Source: Rhodospirillaceae bacterium
Lineage (GTDB): Bacteria; Pseudomonadota; Alphaproteobacteria; MPNO01; UBA2964
Direction: 5' to 3'
Assembly: GCA_018660305.1 (NCBI GenBank)
Contig: JABJKO010000059.1
Span: 1 to 23,996 of the forward strand
DNA length: 23,996 bases
Numbering within the stretch: the stretch's first letter is position 1; every line of letters begins with the position of its first letter. Position numbers and translations under genes: made by a program. Positions 1 through 7,371 of this stretch are shown in pieces. Under the pieces are notes generated by a model that saw only the letters and a list, made by a program, of their open reading frames with translations, did no database searches and had not been told where the DNA came from.

Positions 1-748
1 CGATGGTAAAAAGCACCATGGCGTCATTGGCATCCGCGCTGGGGGAGATATCGGTGTCGGTGTAATTGACCGCGAGGTCGAAGCCGAGAACGCTGTAACC
101 GACGCCGAAATTCCACTCGAGATAGTCGGGGCTGCCGAACACGCCTTCCTTGTCGATATATTGCTTGGCCACATGGCCCGAGAGCGCCAGGCCCTTTACG
201 CCGGGAACCGGCACGTCGACGGCCAGCTTGGGATAGAACGCGGCACCGCTTTCGCCGAAATTTTCCGGTGAGTAATTGACGCTGGCGGTTACCGAGGCGA
301 TACCGAAATCGTACCCCAGGGCCGCCTGGGCCTCCCAGAAATCATAATCCAGGCTGCTGTCGGCGCCGGGATAGGAATAATAGATAAAACCCACATCCCA
401 GCTCACGCCGCTATCGCCCACATTGCCCTTGAGCCCGCCATAATAATCGATCTCGATGGTCGCACCATCGACACCGGCGCCTTCGTTGAAGTCCACATTG
501 GACCCCCACACGCCGAGATAGAGCGCCACCGGCTTGGCCAGCGGCACTTCATAGTCGAAGCCGCCCTGAATCGCCGGGGCATCATCGGTCTGCGACAGGC
601 CACGGAAATAATATTCCGAGGTCAGCGATACATTCGCCGAGAAACTTCCCGGCGTCGCCGATTGCTCCGCCGCCAGGGACGGCGCGGCCGCAAACGCGAA
701 CATTCCAATCCCCAGGGTCACGCCAATTGTCGCCAGTTTATTTTTCAT
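1..748 (-). CDS. TorF-like putative outer-membrane porin, 3' end cut by the window
   Basis: Reading the minus strand from ATG at 748 gives an open frame that runs off the window edge (249 codons visible, no stop). The N-terminus has a signal peptide: Lys-rich start (MKNKL), a hydrophobic core of about 15 residues, and an Ala-x-Ala cleavage region near residue 26. The mature part begins with a SANVSLTSEYYFRG stretch and continues as alternating short amphipathic strands rich in Tyr, Gly and Asp, with repeated motifs such as GVSWDVGFIYYSYPG and EWNFGVGYSVLGFDLAVNY. This is typical of the TorF/Gcw_chp family of putative porins (established family; role poorly defined). The family is about 220-280 residues, so only the last strand or two should be missing. 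A good Shine-Dalgarno (AAGGACC) lies 7 bases before the ATG. Location is inferred to be the outer membrane. Transport substrate is unknown. Confidence 0.85.
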   Translation of the reverse strand, partial: MKNKLATIGVTLGIGMFAFAAAPSLAAEQSATPGSFSANVSLTSEYYFRGLSQTDDAPAIQGGFDYEVPLAKPVALYLGVWGSNVDFNEGAGVDGATIEIDYYGGLKGNVGDSGVSWDVGFIYYSYPGADSSLDYDFWEAQAALGYDFGIASVTASVNYSPENFGESGAAFYPKLAVDVPVPGVKGLALSGHVAKQYIDKEGVFGSPDYLEWNFGVGYSVLGFDLAVNYTDTDISPSADANDAMVLFTI

Positions 749-1050
749 CTGCGAGGTCCTTGTTTGCTCTCGTTTTGCTCAGGGTGACTCTCCGCGAAAT
801 CGCGGCCCTCTATCTGAACATTGCAAGAGCCGTGCCAACTTGGCCAAAGACCCCGAATAAATATTTTGTTGAATTATCTCAGTGGGTTACCTTCCAGGCG
901 CCTGCCGATGGCGAGGCGCTTGAGACCATTGGTCCCAAAAATATGCCTATAAATTAGCCACTATAAAAACGGTGATTAATAAATAAGCAGCTTGGAGCCG
1001 GCTCATTTGTCACCTGGACAAATTGGAAAGGCGCGCGTCATGGTGCCTGA
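749..1050. other. Divergent intergenic region between porin and ubiH-like gene
   Basis: This stretch of about 300 bases separates two divergent starts and must hold both promoters. It contains two AT-rich patches, around 853-890 and 934-990, in otherwise GC-rich DNA. Several TATAAA-like hexamers are present (for example 948-953 and 962-967), but I could not pair any with a convincing -35 box, so no promoter is assigned. An in-frame TGA immediately before 1051 rules out an upstream extension of the ubiH-like gene. I see no convincing coding potential or strong hairpin. Confidence 0.4.
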
Positions 1051-2286
1051 ATGACTGTTTCATCAGCGCCGCCGGACCCGCTTTCCACCGATATTCTTAT
1101 TATCGGCGGCGGCATGGCGGGGTTGACCCTGGGCTGCGCCCTGGGACAGGTCGGTGTGTCCGTGGTTCTGGTGGAGCCGACACCGCCCGACAGGCTGGTC
1201 TCGCCGGAATTCGATGGACGCACCACCGCCATAGCGGCCGCCTCCCGGGCGATCCTCCATTCCGTCGGTGTCTGGCAGGCCATGGCGCCGGAGGCTCAGC
1301 CCATATTGGATATCCGGGTGTCCGATGGAAGCTCGCCCCTCTTCCTGCATTACGATCATCGCGATGTGGGTGATGACCCGCTGGGCCATATTGTTGAAAA
1401 CCGGATCATTCGCCGCGCCCTGCTGGAGGGGCTGGCTTTGTTGCCCAACGTCTCCCTGCTGGTTGGCCGGCGGGTAGAGAGCCTCGACAGGGGTGCCGTG
1501 GCGGCGCGGGCGATTCTGGACGATGGCGGAATCATTGAGGCCCGTCTCGCGGTCGCCACCGATGGCCGCAATTCGCCGACCCGCGAAGCAGCCGGTATCG
1601 AGAGCACCGCATGGCATTATCCGCAGATCGGAATCGTCTGCACGGTTGCCCATGAGCGCGACCATAAAGGCGTCGCCCAGGAACATTTCCTGCCGGCGGG
1701 ACCCTTCGCCATCCTGCCCATGACGGAGCGGCGCTCGTCCATCGTCTGGACCGAGCGGGCGGATCTCGCACCGGCCCTCATGGCGCTGGACGACGATGCT
1801 TTCCGTGACGAAATGGCGTTGCGCTTCGGCGATTATCTCGGCGGCCTGTCGGTGGTCGGCCCGCGCTTTTCCTATCCGCTGGGGCTGATGCATGCCCGCC
1901 GCTATATCGTGCCCCGGCTGGCGCTGGCGGGCGATGCGGCTCATGCAATGCACCCCATCGCCGGTCAGGGTCTCAATATCGGCTGGCGCGACGTGGCGGC
2001 CCTGGCGGAGGTCATCGTCGATGCGCTGCGCCTCGGCGGCGATCCCGGATCCATGGTGACGCTGGAGCGCTATGAACGGTGGCGGCGGGTGGACAACACC
2101 CTGATGCTGGCCGCGACCGATGCGCTCAATCGGCTGTTTTCAAACGATGTGGCGCCGGTGCGTCTGGCCCGTGATGCCGGCCTGGCCGCTGTCAATCGCC
2201 TGGCGCCGATCAAACAGCTTTTCATGCGCCATGCCATGGGGGTGCTGGGCGATGCGCCGCGCCTGATCCGCGGCGAGGAATTGTAG
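1051..2286 (+). CDS. UbiH/UbiF/COQ6-family FAD-dependent hydroxylase (ubiquinone biosynthesis)
   Basis: This 411-residue class A flavoprotein monooxygenase probably hydroxylates the aromatic ring of a polyprenyl ubiquinone precursor at the inner membrane. The N-terminal Rossmann dinucleotide-binding motif IIGGGMAG is at residues 17-24, ending in the acidic ribose-binding E42. The UbiH-type signature FDGRTTAI starts at 54. The second FAD motif, GDAAHAMHPIAGQGLN, is at 294-309. Length and motif order match UbiH/UbiF/UbiL/COQ6 proteins (about 390-420 aa). Which ring position it hydroxylates cannot be decided from motifs, and alphaproteobacteria have several such paralogues. The start is fixed downstream of an in-frame TGA just before the ATG. 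Its Shine-Dalgarno is weak. It converges with halogenase 1, with only 18 bases between stop codons. Adjacency to the DUF971/Trm112/LON block matches a neighbourhood I recall from related alphaproteobacteria (recollection, not checked). Confidence 0.85.
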   Translation: MTVSSAPPDPLSTDILIIGGGMAGLTLGCALGQVGVSVVLVEPTPPDRLVSPEFDGRTTAIAAASRAILHSVGVWQAMAPEAQPILDIRVSDGSSPLFLHYDHRDVGDDPLGHIVENRIIRRALLEGLALLPNVSLLVGRRVESLDRGAVAARAILDDGGIIEARLAVATDGRNSPTREAAGIESTAWHYPQIGIVCTVAHERDHKGVAQEHFLPAGPFAILPMTERRSSIVWTERADLAPALMALDDDAFRDEMALRFGDYLGGLSVVGPRFSYPLGLMHARRYIVPRLALAGDAAHAMHPIAGQGLNIGWRDVAALAEVIVDALRLGGDPGSMVTLERYERWRRVDNTLMLAATDALNRLFSNDVAPVRLARDAGLAAVNRLAPIKQLFMRHAMGVLGDAPRLIRGEEL

Positions 2287-2304
2287 AGAGCGACCGGTCC
2301 GGGT

Positions 2305-3903
2305 TTAGGTTGTTGCGAATCCCTGGGGTACCGGTTCCGGTTCCGGCCGGTACCAGGCCCGCTCCGTCCTGGCATGGATCTTGTCGAGCAGGGCGCGATG
2401 ATCCGGCGTGCGGGACAGCAGGTTCTGGCCGCCGCGTTGGATGTCTTCGAGAAACTCGTCGAAATCGGAATCCGCGACCGCGGATTCGATGGGGAAATCG
2501 ACGTCATCGAAGAAATGCTTGCCGAACAGGACATACATGAAGCTCCAGTCCGAGAAGAGCGGATTTTGCACTTCCACATCCAGTTCCGACGGGACCTTGT
2601 GACGCCACAGCTCAAGCCTGGCCCGGACCCGGTCCGGGATGACGTCGTCGGCGCGGGCGGCTTTCCAGAACGGCGTGTCCAGATTCGAGGTTGCATAATG
2701 CATGGCGATGAAGTCGCGGATATCCTCGTACATTTCCGTGATCGAGCGGTTATAGCGATCGATCAGGACAGGGCTGCAGTCGCGATCGGGCAGATAATCG
2801 ATAAAGCGTCTGATGGCGACCTGGATGAGATGGATGCTGGTCGATTCGAGCGGCTCGATAAACCCGGCCGACAGGCCCACCGCCAGGCAATTCTTCACCC
2901 AGCTATGCCGTGTCCGCCCGATATTCAACGGGATCACCCGCGGCTCGGCGTCTTTGCCGTCTTCGCCAAGATGGGCGAGAAATTCCTCGATGGCCTCGTC
3001 ATCGCGGCGGAACTGGCTGGAATACACGTAGCCGGTCCCCCGCCGCGAATAGAGCGGCACGTTCCATGACCAGCCGCCGCCCAGCGCGGTACTGGTGGTG
3101 TATGATTCCAGCGGGGCGCCGGGCCGGTGCGGAATCTGGACGGCCAGCGCGCGATCGCACAACAGGTGATCGCCGTAGGGCACAAACGGTTCGCCCATGG
3201 CCTGGCGCAGGATCAGGCTACGGAAGCCGGAGCAATCGATGACGAATTCGACGGGGTGGGTGCCCCGCTCCTTGAGCTCAAGCGCGCTGACATACCCGCG
3301 CTCGTCTTTCGTCACATCGACCACGTCGTCGCTGATATAGGTGACGCCCAGGGCCGTACAATATTGTTTCAGATAGTCGCCGAGCAGCGTGGCGTCGAGA
3401 TGGTAGCTGTAGCTCCCGATCTGTTCGAAAAAATCGCTTTCGAAGTCTCTCGGTGCCTTGCAGGCATCCATCATGGCCGGCAGGCCGCTCATGCAATGGG
3501 CGAAGGACGGTAATTTCGCGCCCTGTTTGAGGCGCTTGAGATAGTGGATCGCCGGCGACAGGCCCCAGATAAAGGGCGGTGAATCGAACGGGTGGTAGTA
3601 GTCGCCCTTCGAGCCGTCGGGGAGATCGTCCCAGCCGCGAAACCGGACGGCGCTTTTGAACGAGGCATCGCAGTTTTTCAGAAAATCGAACTCGTCGATA
3701 TGCATCTGGGCGAAGGCGACAAAGGTGCTCAGCGTGGTCGCCTCGCCGACGCCGACGATGGGAATACTGGGCGATTCGATCAGGGTGATCTCCACATCCG
3801 GCCCGTCGCCGCGGCGATTGAGCGTCGAGGCGAGAAGGCCCGCGGTCATCCATCCCGCGCTGCCCCCGCCGACGATGGTGTAGTGATTTATGCGTTTATC
3901 CAT
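2305..3903 (-). CDS. Flavin-dependent halogenase 1 (tryptophan-halogenase family, substrate unknown)
   Basis: This 532-residue protein carries all the diagnostic features of flavin-dependent halogenases (PrnA family), which use FADH2, O2 and halide to halogenate electron-rich aromatics. The FAD motif GGGSAGW is at 12-18 and the family signature IVGVGEAT at 49-56. K83 (in SFKSAVRF) aligns with catalytic Lys79 of PrnA. The halogenase WxWxxP motif is W278-S-W-N-V-P283. E353, in EPLESTS, aligns with PrnA Glu346. The Gly that follows the EST triad in PrnA, in the chloride-binding turn, is Ser here, as in BrvH-type halogenases with non-tryptophan substrates (from memory). I start at the ATG placing the FAD motif near residue 12. 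An upstream in-frame GTG at 3954 would add 17 unconserved residues and has no ribosome site. No flavin reductase is recognisable in the window. The gene lies downstream of the DUF971 operon on the same strand. Confidence 0.9.
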   Translation of the reverse strand: MDKRINHYTIVGGGSAGWMTAGLLASTLNRRGDGPDVEITLIESPSIPIVGVGEATTLSTFVAFAQMHIDEFDFLKNCDASFKSAVRFRGWDDLPDGSKGDYYHPFDSPPFIWGLSPAIHYLKRLKQGAKLPSFAHCMSGLPAMMDACKAPRDFESDFFEQIGSYSYHLDATLLGDYLKQYCTALGVTYISDDVVDVTKDERGYVSALELKERGTHPVEFVIDCSGFRSLILRQAMGEPFVPYGDHLLCDRALAVQIPHRPGAPLESYTTSTALGGGWSWNVPLYSRRGTGYVYSSQFRRDDEAIEEFLAHLGEDGKDAEPRVIPLNIGRTRHSWVKNCLAVGLSAGFIEPLESTSIHLIQVAIRRFIDYLPDRDCSPVLIDRYNRSITEMYEDIRDFIAMHYATSNLDTPFWKAARADDVIPDRVRARLELWRHKVPSELDVEVQNPLFSDWSFMYVLFGKHFFDDVDFPIESAVADSDFDEFLEDIQRGGQNLLSRTPDHRALLDKIHARTERAWYRPEPEPVPQGFATT

Positions 3904-3974
3904 CTCACAAAATTTCTGCTGACGCCCGTTGATGTTGAGGCCGGCAGTGTGCACCGGCGCCCCGGTCAGGGCAA

Positions 3975-4010
3975 GGTTGGGGGTGGGGGGCTGGGTCGAT
4001 TTGACCCAGC
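3975..4010. other. G-rich tract plus perfect hairpin in the halogenase 1 leader
   Basis: Between the DUF971 stop and the halogenase 1 start, the plus strand has a G-rich run with tracts of 2, 5, 6 and 3 G (3975-3995). It adjoins a perfect 8-bp inverted repeat, GCTGGGTC / GACCCAGC, with a 5-base loop (3990-4010). In the minus-strand transcript this becomes a GC-rich stem followed by a C-rich run, not a U-run, so it is not a classical intrinsic terminator. It could act as an mRNA stability or attenuation element, or as a G-quadruplex on the non-transcribed strand. Function is inference. Confidence 0.45.
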
Positions 4011-4021
4011 ACGTGAGCGGG

Positions 4022-4049
4022 CGGACGTCAGCGGTCGGACGTCAGGGGT
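4022..4049. repeat. Imperfect 14-bp tandem duplication across the DUF971 stop
   Basis: Two adjacent 14-base units, CGGACGTCAGCGGT and CGGACGTCAGGGGT, differ at one base. The stop codon of the DUF971 gene (TCA at 4042-4044 on the plus strand) lies inside the second unit, so the duplication copied the end of the gene into the non-coding side. Confidence 0.8.
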
Positions 4050-4407
4050 CCCGGCTCAAACCATTGGTCTCCAGCTCGGAAAGATACCCCTTCCAGCGGA
4101 CGTCCTGATCGGTTCCCAATTCGTAGAGATAGGCCCAGGAAAATATGCCGGTGTCGTGCAGATCGTCGAACGTCAGCCGGATCGCATAATTGCCCACCGG
4201 CTCGATCTCCATGATGTTGACGTGGCGGCGTCCGGCTACGATCCGCTTCTGTCCCGGCCCATGGCCCTGAACTTCGGCCGATGGGCTTTCCACCCGCAGA
4301 AGTTCCGCCGGCAGGGAAAATTCATTGCCATCGTCGAAGACGATATGGAGTCGCTTTTCGGTTTTCTTGAGCCGGATCTCAGTTGGGCGGGCCGTGGCGT
4401 TATTCAT
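4042..4407 (-). CDS. DUF971 / gamma-butyrobetaine-hydroxylase-like N-domain protein
   Basis: A 121-residue single-domain protein containing the DUF971 (GBBH-like N) fold. Visible family hallmarks are the N-terminal TEIRLKKTEKRLHIVFDDG segment, the central LPAELLRVESPSAE motif, NIMEIEPVGNYAIRLTFDDLHDTGIFSW, and the C-terminal WAYLYELG. In eukaryotic gamma-butyrobetaine hydroxylase this domain is an N-terminal zinc-binding module. The stand-alone bacterial form has been linked to iron-sulfur protein assembly or quinone-related loci, but its role is not settled. I chose the ATG at 4407 because homology begins there. The frame stays open further upstream only as a shadow of the Trm112 gene. The gap to the Trm112 gene is 16 bases, so the two are almost certainly co-transcribed. 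Confidence 0.88.
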   Translation of the reverse strand: MNNATARPTEIRLKKTEKRLHIVFDDGNEFSLPAELLRVESPSAEVQGHGPGQKRIVAGRRHVNIMEIEPVGNYAIRLTFDDLHDTGIFSWAYLYELGTDQDVRWKGYLSELETNGLSRDP

Positions 4408-4423
4408 AGGTGCCCTGCTTGGC

Positions 4424-4627
4424 TCAGGTGGCGTCCGTGTCGCTGTCCAGCGGACGGGCCTCGTCCACCAGCATGACCGGGATGCCATCGCGGATGGGAT
4501 AGGCCAGACCGGCCTCCTCACTGATCAGCTCCTGCGCCGCCTCGTCGTAGCGCAGTGTGCTTTTCGTCACCGGACAGACCAGAATTTCAAGGAGCTTCGG
4601 GTCGACGCCTTTTCTGGCTTGGTTCAT
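4424..4627 (-). CDS. Trm112/YcaR family (UPF0434) small protein
   Basis: A 67-residue protein with the full Trm112-like pattern: [20 protein letters not shown] near the N-terminus, then [28 protein letters not shown]. The bacterial branch keeps a single CPVTK motif rather than the four-cysteine zinc site of eukaryotic Trm112, and that is what is seen. Bacterial members are uncharacterised small partners, thought to act as methyltransferase activators by analogy. It lies between the LON-domain and DUF971 genes on the same strand. A purine-rich AAGGAGAG site sits just upstream of the ATG. Confidence 0.92.
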   Translation of the reverse strand: MNQARKGVDPKLLEILVCPVTKSTLRYDEAAQELISEEAGLAYPIRDGIPVMLVDEARPLDSDTDAT

Positions 4628-4656
4628 TTTTCGCTCTCCTTGGTCAGACAGGTCGG

Positions 4657-4684
4657 TAAGATTTGGAATTTAAGATTTGGAATT
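4657..4684. repeat. Exact 14-bp tandem duplication at the LON-domain gene stop
   Basis: The unit TAAGATTTGGAATT occurs twice, back to back and without mismatch. The stop codon of the LON-domain gene (TTA at 4683-4685 on the plus strand) overlaps the end of the second unit. The element is markedly more AT-rich than its surroundings and lengthens the spacer to the Trm112 gene. Confidence 0.85.
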
Positions 4685-5381
4685 AATGGCTGGCGCCGCT
4701 GGAGCCGCCGCTTTCCAGCAGGGCCATCTCCAACAGGGTAATCACCATTTCCGCCCGTGCCGTCAAGTCCTGCGCTTCCAGCAGGGCCTGATGCTCGTTG
4801 GGGCTGAAGGGGCAGGTCATGGCCAGGGAAGTCACCAGCCGTTCGTCCGGCGTCGCTTCGACGGTCTCCCAGCTGGCCTCGATTTGCTGCTGCTCGAAAT
4901 ATTGCTTCACGACGGTCAGCAGCCGCTCGCGATCCACCATGGCGTCATGCTGCTCGCTGAGGTCCCTCCGGTAACGGCGGTAATCCGCGAGGACGCGCCG
5001 ATAGCCGTCCCGCAAGGTCATTTCCTCGGCGATATCGAACCGGCAAATGCCGCTCAGCGTCAGCATGTAACGGCCATCATCGCTTTCGGTGAAGGCCGTG
5101 ATACGTCCCGAGCACCCTGTGCCATACAAATCAGGCTGATCGCTGCCGGCCTCTGGATCCATCGGTCCCCGATTGTCATCGGGGTCCGGTACCCTTGGCT
5201 GGACCATACCGATCATGCGCTGCTCGTCGGCAAGGGCATCGCGGATCATGGCCAGGTAGCGTGGCTCGAAAATATTGAGGGGCAGCTTTCCGCCGGGCAG
5301 TAACAGGATCCCGGTCAACGGAAAGACCGGAATGACCCGCGGCAGATCCTCGAACCCTGGATGGAAAACGCCCTTTGGCAT
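4683..5381 (-). CDS. LON peptidase substrate-binding (N-terminal) domain protein
   Basis: A 232-residue stand-alone LON N-terminal domain, without the AAA+ ATPase or Ser-Lys protease parts of Lon. The signature is visible at residues 14-50: RVIPVFPLTGILLLPGG followed by LPLNIFEPRYLAMI, with DALADEQRMIGM and GCSGRI downstream. The C-terminal half is helical, as in the bacterial LonB/YcaR-neighbour proteins of about 210-230 aa. Such proteins are presumed to bind unfolded or regulatory polypeptides in the cytoplasm; their exact role is unknown. It follows cnoX-like by 43 bases on the same strand, which suggests a small proteostasis operon. The Shine-Dalgarno is weak, so translational coupling is possible. 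Confidence 0.9.
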   Translation of the reverse strand: MPKGVFHPGFEDLPRVIPVFPLTGILLLPGGKLPLNIFEPRYLAMIRDALADEQRMIGMVQPRVPDPDDNRGPMDPEAGSDQPDLYGTGCSGRITAFTESDDGRYMLTLSGICRFDIAEEMTLRDGYRRVLADYRRYRRDLSEQHDAMVDRERLLTVVKQYFEQQQIEASWETVEATPDERLVTSLAMTCPFSPNEHQALLEAQDLTARAEMVITLLEMALLESGGSSGASH

Positions 5382-5424
5382 GATTATCCGGAAATCACGA
5401 TGGGGGATATCACGGGAGGCGACA

Positions 5425-6348
5425 TCACGAAAAAAGCAGCGACGACAGCTTGCGCCGCCCGCCCACGGTCATGGGATCCGTCGGTCCCATGGCTTCGAAG
5501 AATTCAAGGAGCTGGAGCCGCGCCGCATCGTCGTTCCAGGCGCGGTTGCTCCGGATGAGGGTCAGCAGCTCGTCGATCGCCGCTTCGCGCTCGTTCGATG
5601 CAAACAGGGCCAGCGCCAGATTATAGCGGGCTTCGGGATCCTTCGGGTTGGCCTCGACGGCGGCCCGCAGCGGCCCTAGATCTCCAGCTTCCGCTGCCTT
5701 GTCGGCCAGCTCGAAGGTGCGGATGAGCGCGGTGACCGAGGCATCCGCGCGCTCTTCCTCGCTCAGACCATCGATAATGGCGCGGGCCTGGGCATCTTCG
5801 CCGGCCTCCATCAGACATTGTGCCATGCCGGCCTTGGCCGGCAGATTATCCGGCGCGTGCTGGATTATCTGGCCATAGATGGCGCCAGCCTGGGCGAAAT
5901 CGCCCGCCTCCATCATGGAAGCCGCCTGTTCCAGCGCTTCATCGATGGGAGATTTGGGCGCCGATCCGGCGGTGTCGGTCAGCTTTTTGACGAAATCCCT
6001 GATCTGGCTTTCCGGCAGGGCGCCCTGAAAACCGTCCACCGGCTTGCCCTGATAAAACGCAAAGACCGCCGGGATCGACTGGATGCGGAGCTGCTGGGCG
6101 ATCTGCTGGTTTTGGTCGATATCGACTTTGACCATTTTGACCGCGCCGTTGGCCTCGGTAACAACTTTCTCCAGGAGTGGCCCCAGCTGTTTGCATGGGC
6201 CGCACCATGGTGCCCAGAAATCGACAATGACCGGGACTTCCTGGGACGCTTCGATAACGTCCTGAACGAAGGTCGCGGTTGATGAGTCTTTGACCAGGCC
6301 GCCGGTCGCCGCCGGCGCTTCCGTATTCATGTCGATAATTGGCTCCAT
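5425..6348 (-). CDS. cnoX: CnoX/YbbN-type thioredoxin with TPR-like C-terminal domain (co-chaperedoxin)
   Basis: This 307-residue cytoplasmic protein has an N-terminal thioredoxin domain (about 18-128) and a C-terminal helical TPR-like domain (about 140-290). The active site is WAPWCGPC with C49 and C52, followed by the cis-proline motif SIPAVFAF and the PVDGFQGALPESQI segment. The C-terminal part has repeated helix pairs (IDEALEQAASMMEAGDFAQAGAIY and PEARYNLALALFASNEREAAIDELL). This is the architecture of CnoX (YbbN), a holdase that protects substrates from overoxidation and hands them to GroEL/DnaK. Unlike the E. coli protein (SQHC), it keeps a full CxxC, as reported for the Caulobacter form, so redox activity is expected. 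An alternative start six codons in (MNTEAP) is possible. It heads the LON/Trm112/DUF971 operon. Confidence 0.92.
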   Translation of the reverse strand: MEPIIDMNTEAPAATGGLVKDSSTATFVQDVIEASQEVPVIVDFWAPWCGPCKQLGPLLEKVVTEANGAVKMVKVDIDQNQQIAQQLRIQSIPAVFAFYQGKPVDGFQGALPESQIRDFVKKLTDTAGSAPKSPIDEALEQAASMMEAGDFAQAGAIYGQIIQHAPDNLPAKAGMAQCLMEAGEDAQARAIIDGLSEEERADASVTALIRTFELADKAAEAGDLGPLRAAVEANPKDPEARYNLALALFASNEREAAIDELLTLIRSNRAWNDDAARLQLLEFFEAMGPTDPMTVGGRRKLSSLLFS

Positions 6349-6486
6349 CCGCCTAACTCTTTCCCTCTATAATCGTCTTGTTGTCTTCCCGCGATCCGCC
6401 GCACGGGCGCGGATCTTTCGCCTGTCTCTTTAAATGGCGGGTTTCGTCACCAAAGACAAGATTTTAACGCGCCCGCGGCCGGCATC
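6349..6486. other. Spacer between ProXp-ala and cnoX genes
   Basis: A 138-base spacer on the minus strand that should contain the promoter of the cnoX-led operon. It has an AT-richer segment (6350-6385 and 6425-6470) but no hexamer pair I can defend. No coding frame or strong hairpin is seen. Confidence 0.3.
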
Positions 6487-7050
6487 TCAATCTTCGCGGG
6501 AGGCCGCGGCCAGATCGACGATGCGGGCTTCATGGCCGGTGCTCTGGAGAAAACGCAGCAGGGAGTCCGGGGAAAGGGCGGTGGTCATATCGTTGATCAG
6601 CGGGTGGTAATTGACCAGCGCCGCTTGCATCATTTCCTGATCGAGAACGATCTGGACCTTTGCGACTGCCCCTGCCGGCGCTTCGGGCGCTTCGTCATTG
6701 ATGGCGGCGAAAGGGGTTACCGATCCCGGCGTCACCCCGAGACGCTGCCGCAGGCGGTCGGCGCTGCCAAAGGACAGGCGCCCGCAATCGAGAAGGCCGG
6801 CCAGTGCCTTCATGTCCAGCCGCCGGTCCTCCAGGCAGACCACCAGAAAACAGATTTTTTTCTTGTCCCGGATGAACAGGCTCTTGCAATGGGCGCCGGG
6901 CAGGGCGCCCCGCAGATGCTTGGCCTCGTCCACCGTGAAGACCGGTTCATGATGGTGGGTCTCATAATCGATGCCCAACCCGTCGAGACGGGCAAACAGC
7001 GCGTCCGGTGTTGCCGCAGCGGGTGAGGATGGAGGCGTCTCGTCAGTCAT
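6487..7050 (-). CDS. ProXp-ala (PrdX) trans-editing Ala-tRNA(Pro) deacylase, YbaK/INS family
   Basis: A 187-residue single INS-domain protein of the YbaK/ProX superfamily. Visible features are DALFARLDGLGIDYETHHHEPVFTVDEA, then HLRGALPGAHCKSLFIRDKKKICFLVV, where the conserved Lys of the GxxxKSLF motif is the expected catalytic residue. Further on are RLSFGSADRLRQRLGVTPGSVTPFAAIND and the C-terminal NYHPLINDMTTALSPDSLLRFLQSTGHEARIVDL, all typical of PrdX/ProXp-ala. The enzyme hydrolyses alanine mischarged onto tRNA(Pro), complementing prolyl-tRNA synthetases that lack an editing domain (as is common in alphaproteobacteria). It is transcribed away from the tRNA-Gly gene. The ribosome site is poor (GGAA about 10 bases upstream), and a five-codon frame overlaps its start. 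Confidence 0.93.
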   Translation of the reverse strand: MTDETPPSSPAAATPDALFARLDGLGIDYETHHHEPVFTVDEAKHLRGALPGAHCKSLFIRDKKKICFLVVCLEDRRLDMKALAGLLDCGRLSFGSADRLRQRLGVTPGSVTPFAAINDEAPEAPAGAVAKVQIVLDQEMMQAALVNYHPLINDMTTALSPDSLLRFLQSTGHEARIVDLAAASRED

Positions 7051-7075
7051 TTTCGGTCATTTCCAGTCAATTCCA
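7046..7075. repeat. Three 10-bp tandem units at the ProXp-ala start codon
   Basis: Three adjacent decamers, GTCATTTTCG, GTCATTTCCA and GTCAATTCCA, form an imperfect direct repeat. The first unit contains the gene's start codon (CAT at 7048-7050) and the second contains a second out-of-frame ATG on the minus strand. Confidence 0.65.
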
Positions 7076-7185
7076 GTTAGGAGATCCGGCGTACCAGAGG
7101 GTCGAAAAAGGCTCAATTTCGGCATTTTTACACTTGATCAAAGGAGGATCCAATTAACAGGCCCTCAATGTCCATAGCTGATACT

Positions 7186-7212
7186 TGCAAACCGTGGCGG
7201 GCTGACTATTAT
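7186..7212 (+). promoter_or_regulatory. Candidate promoter of tRNA-Gly
   Basis: TTGCAA (7186-7191) and TATTAT (7207-7212) are separated by 15 bases and lie about 58 bases before the tRNA. The hexamers match sigma70 consensus at 5/6 each, but the spacer is short. The downstream GCGCGCTCC could be part of a stringent-type GC discriminator. Assigned by eye only. Confidence 0.45.
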
Positions 7213-7269
7213 CGCGCTCCGTCGCGTGCCGCTGGCGTCTTCGCCTGCCGGTACCTGATCGAAGACGGT

Positions 7270-7344
7270 GCGGGCGTAGCTCAGGGGTAGAGCGCGACCT
7301 TGCCAAGGTCGATGTCGTGAGTTCGAATCTCATCGCCCGCTCCA
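7270..7344 (+). tRNA. tRNA-Gly (anticodon GCC)
   Basis: The cloverleaf folds completely. The acceptor stem GCGGGCG pairs with CGCCCGC. The D-arm is GCTC-AGGGGTA-GAGC. The anticodon stem CGACC/GGTCG encloses the loop TTGCCAA with anticodon GCC. The T-arm is GTGAG-TTCGAAT-CTCAT with the canonical TTCGA. The discriminator is T and the CCA end is genome-encoded. It is isolated, with no second tRNA and no clear intrinsic terminator before the convergent halogenase 2 stop, 27 bases away. No attL/attR-type duplication of its 3' end was seen in the window. Confidence 0.97.
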
Positions 7345-7371
7345 GTCTTTCCTCCCAAATCCGGATCTATG

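Noticed and set aside
1063..1953. A 296-codon antisense frame opposite the ubiH-like gene
   Set aside because: It mirrors the third-position GC of the real gene and has no domain.
3592..4476. A plus-strand frame across halogenase 1, its leader, DUF971 and Trm112
   Set aside because: It crosses three real genes on the other strand and an intergenic hairpin. Composition is that of a shadow frame.
7142..7270. Strong AAAGGAGG with an ATG at 7169 opening a short frame toward the tRNA
   Set aside because: The spacing of about 20 bases is too long, and the frame ends inside the tRNA-Gly gene. More likely chance or part of the tRNA upstream region.
7270..7344. tRNA-Gly as an integration site for a mobile island
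   Set aside because: No integrase, no direct repeat of the tRNA 3' end and no phage-like gene were found in the window.
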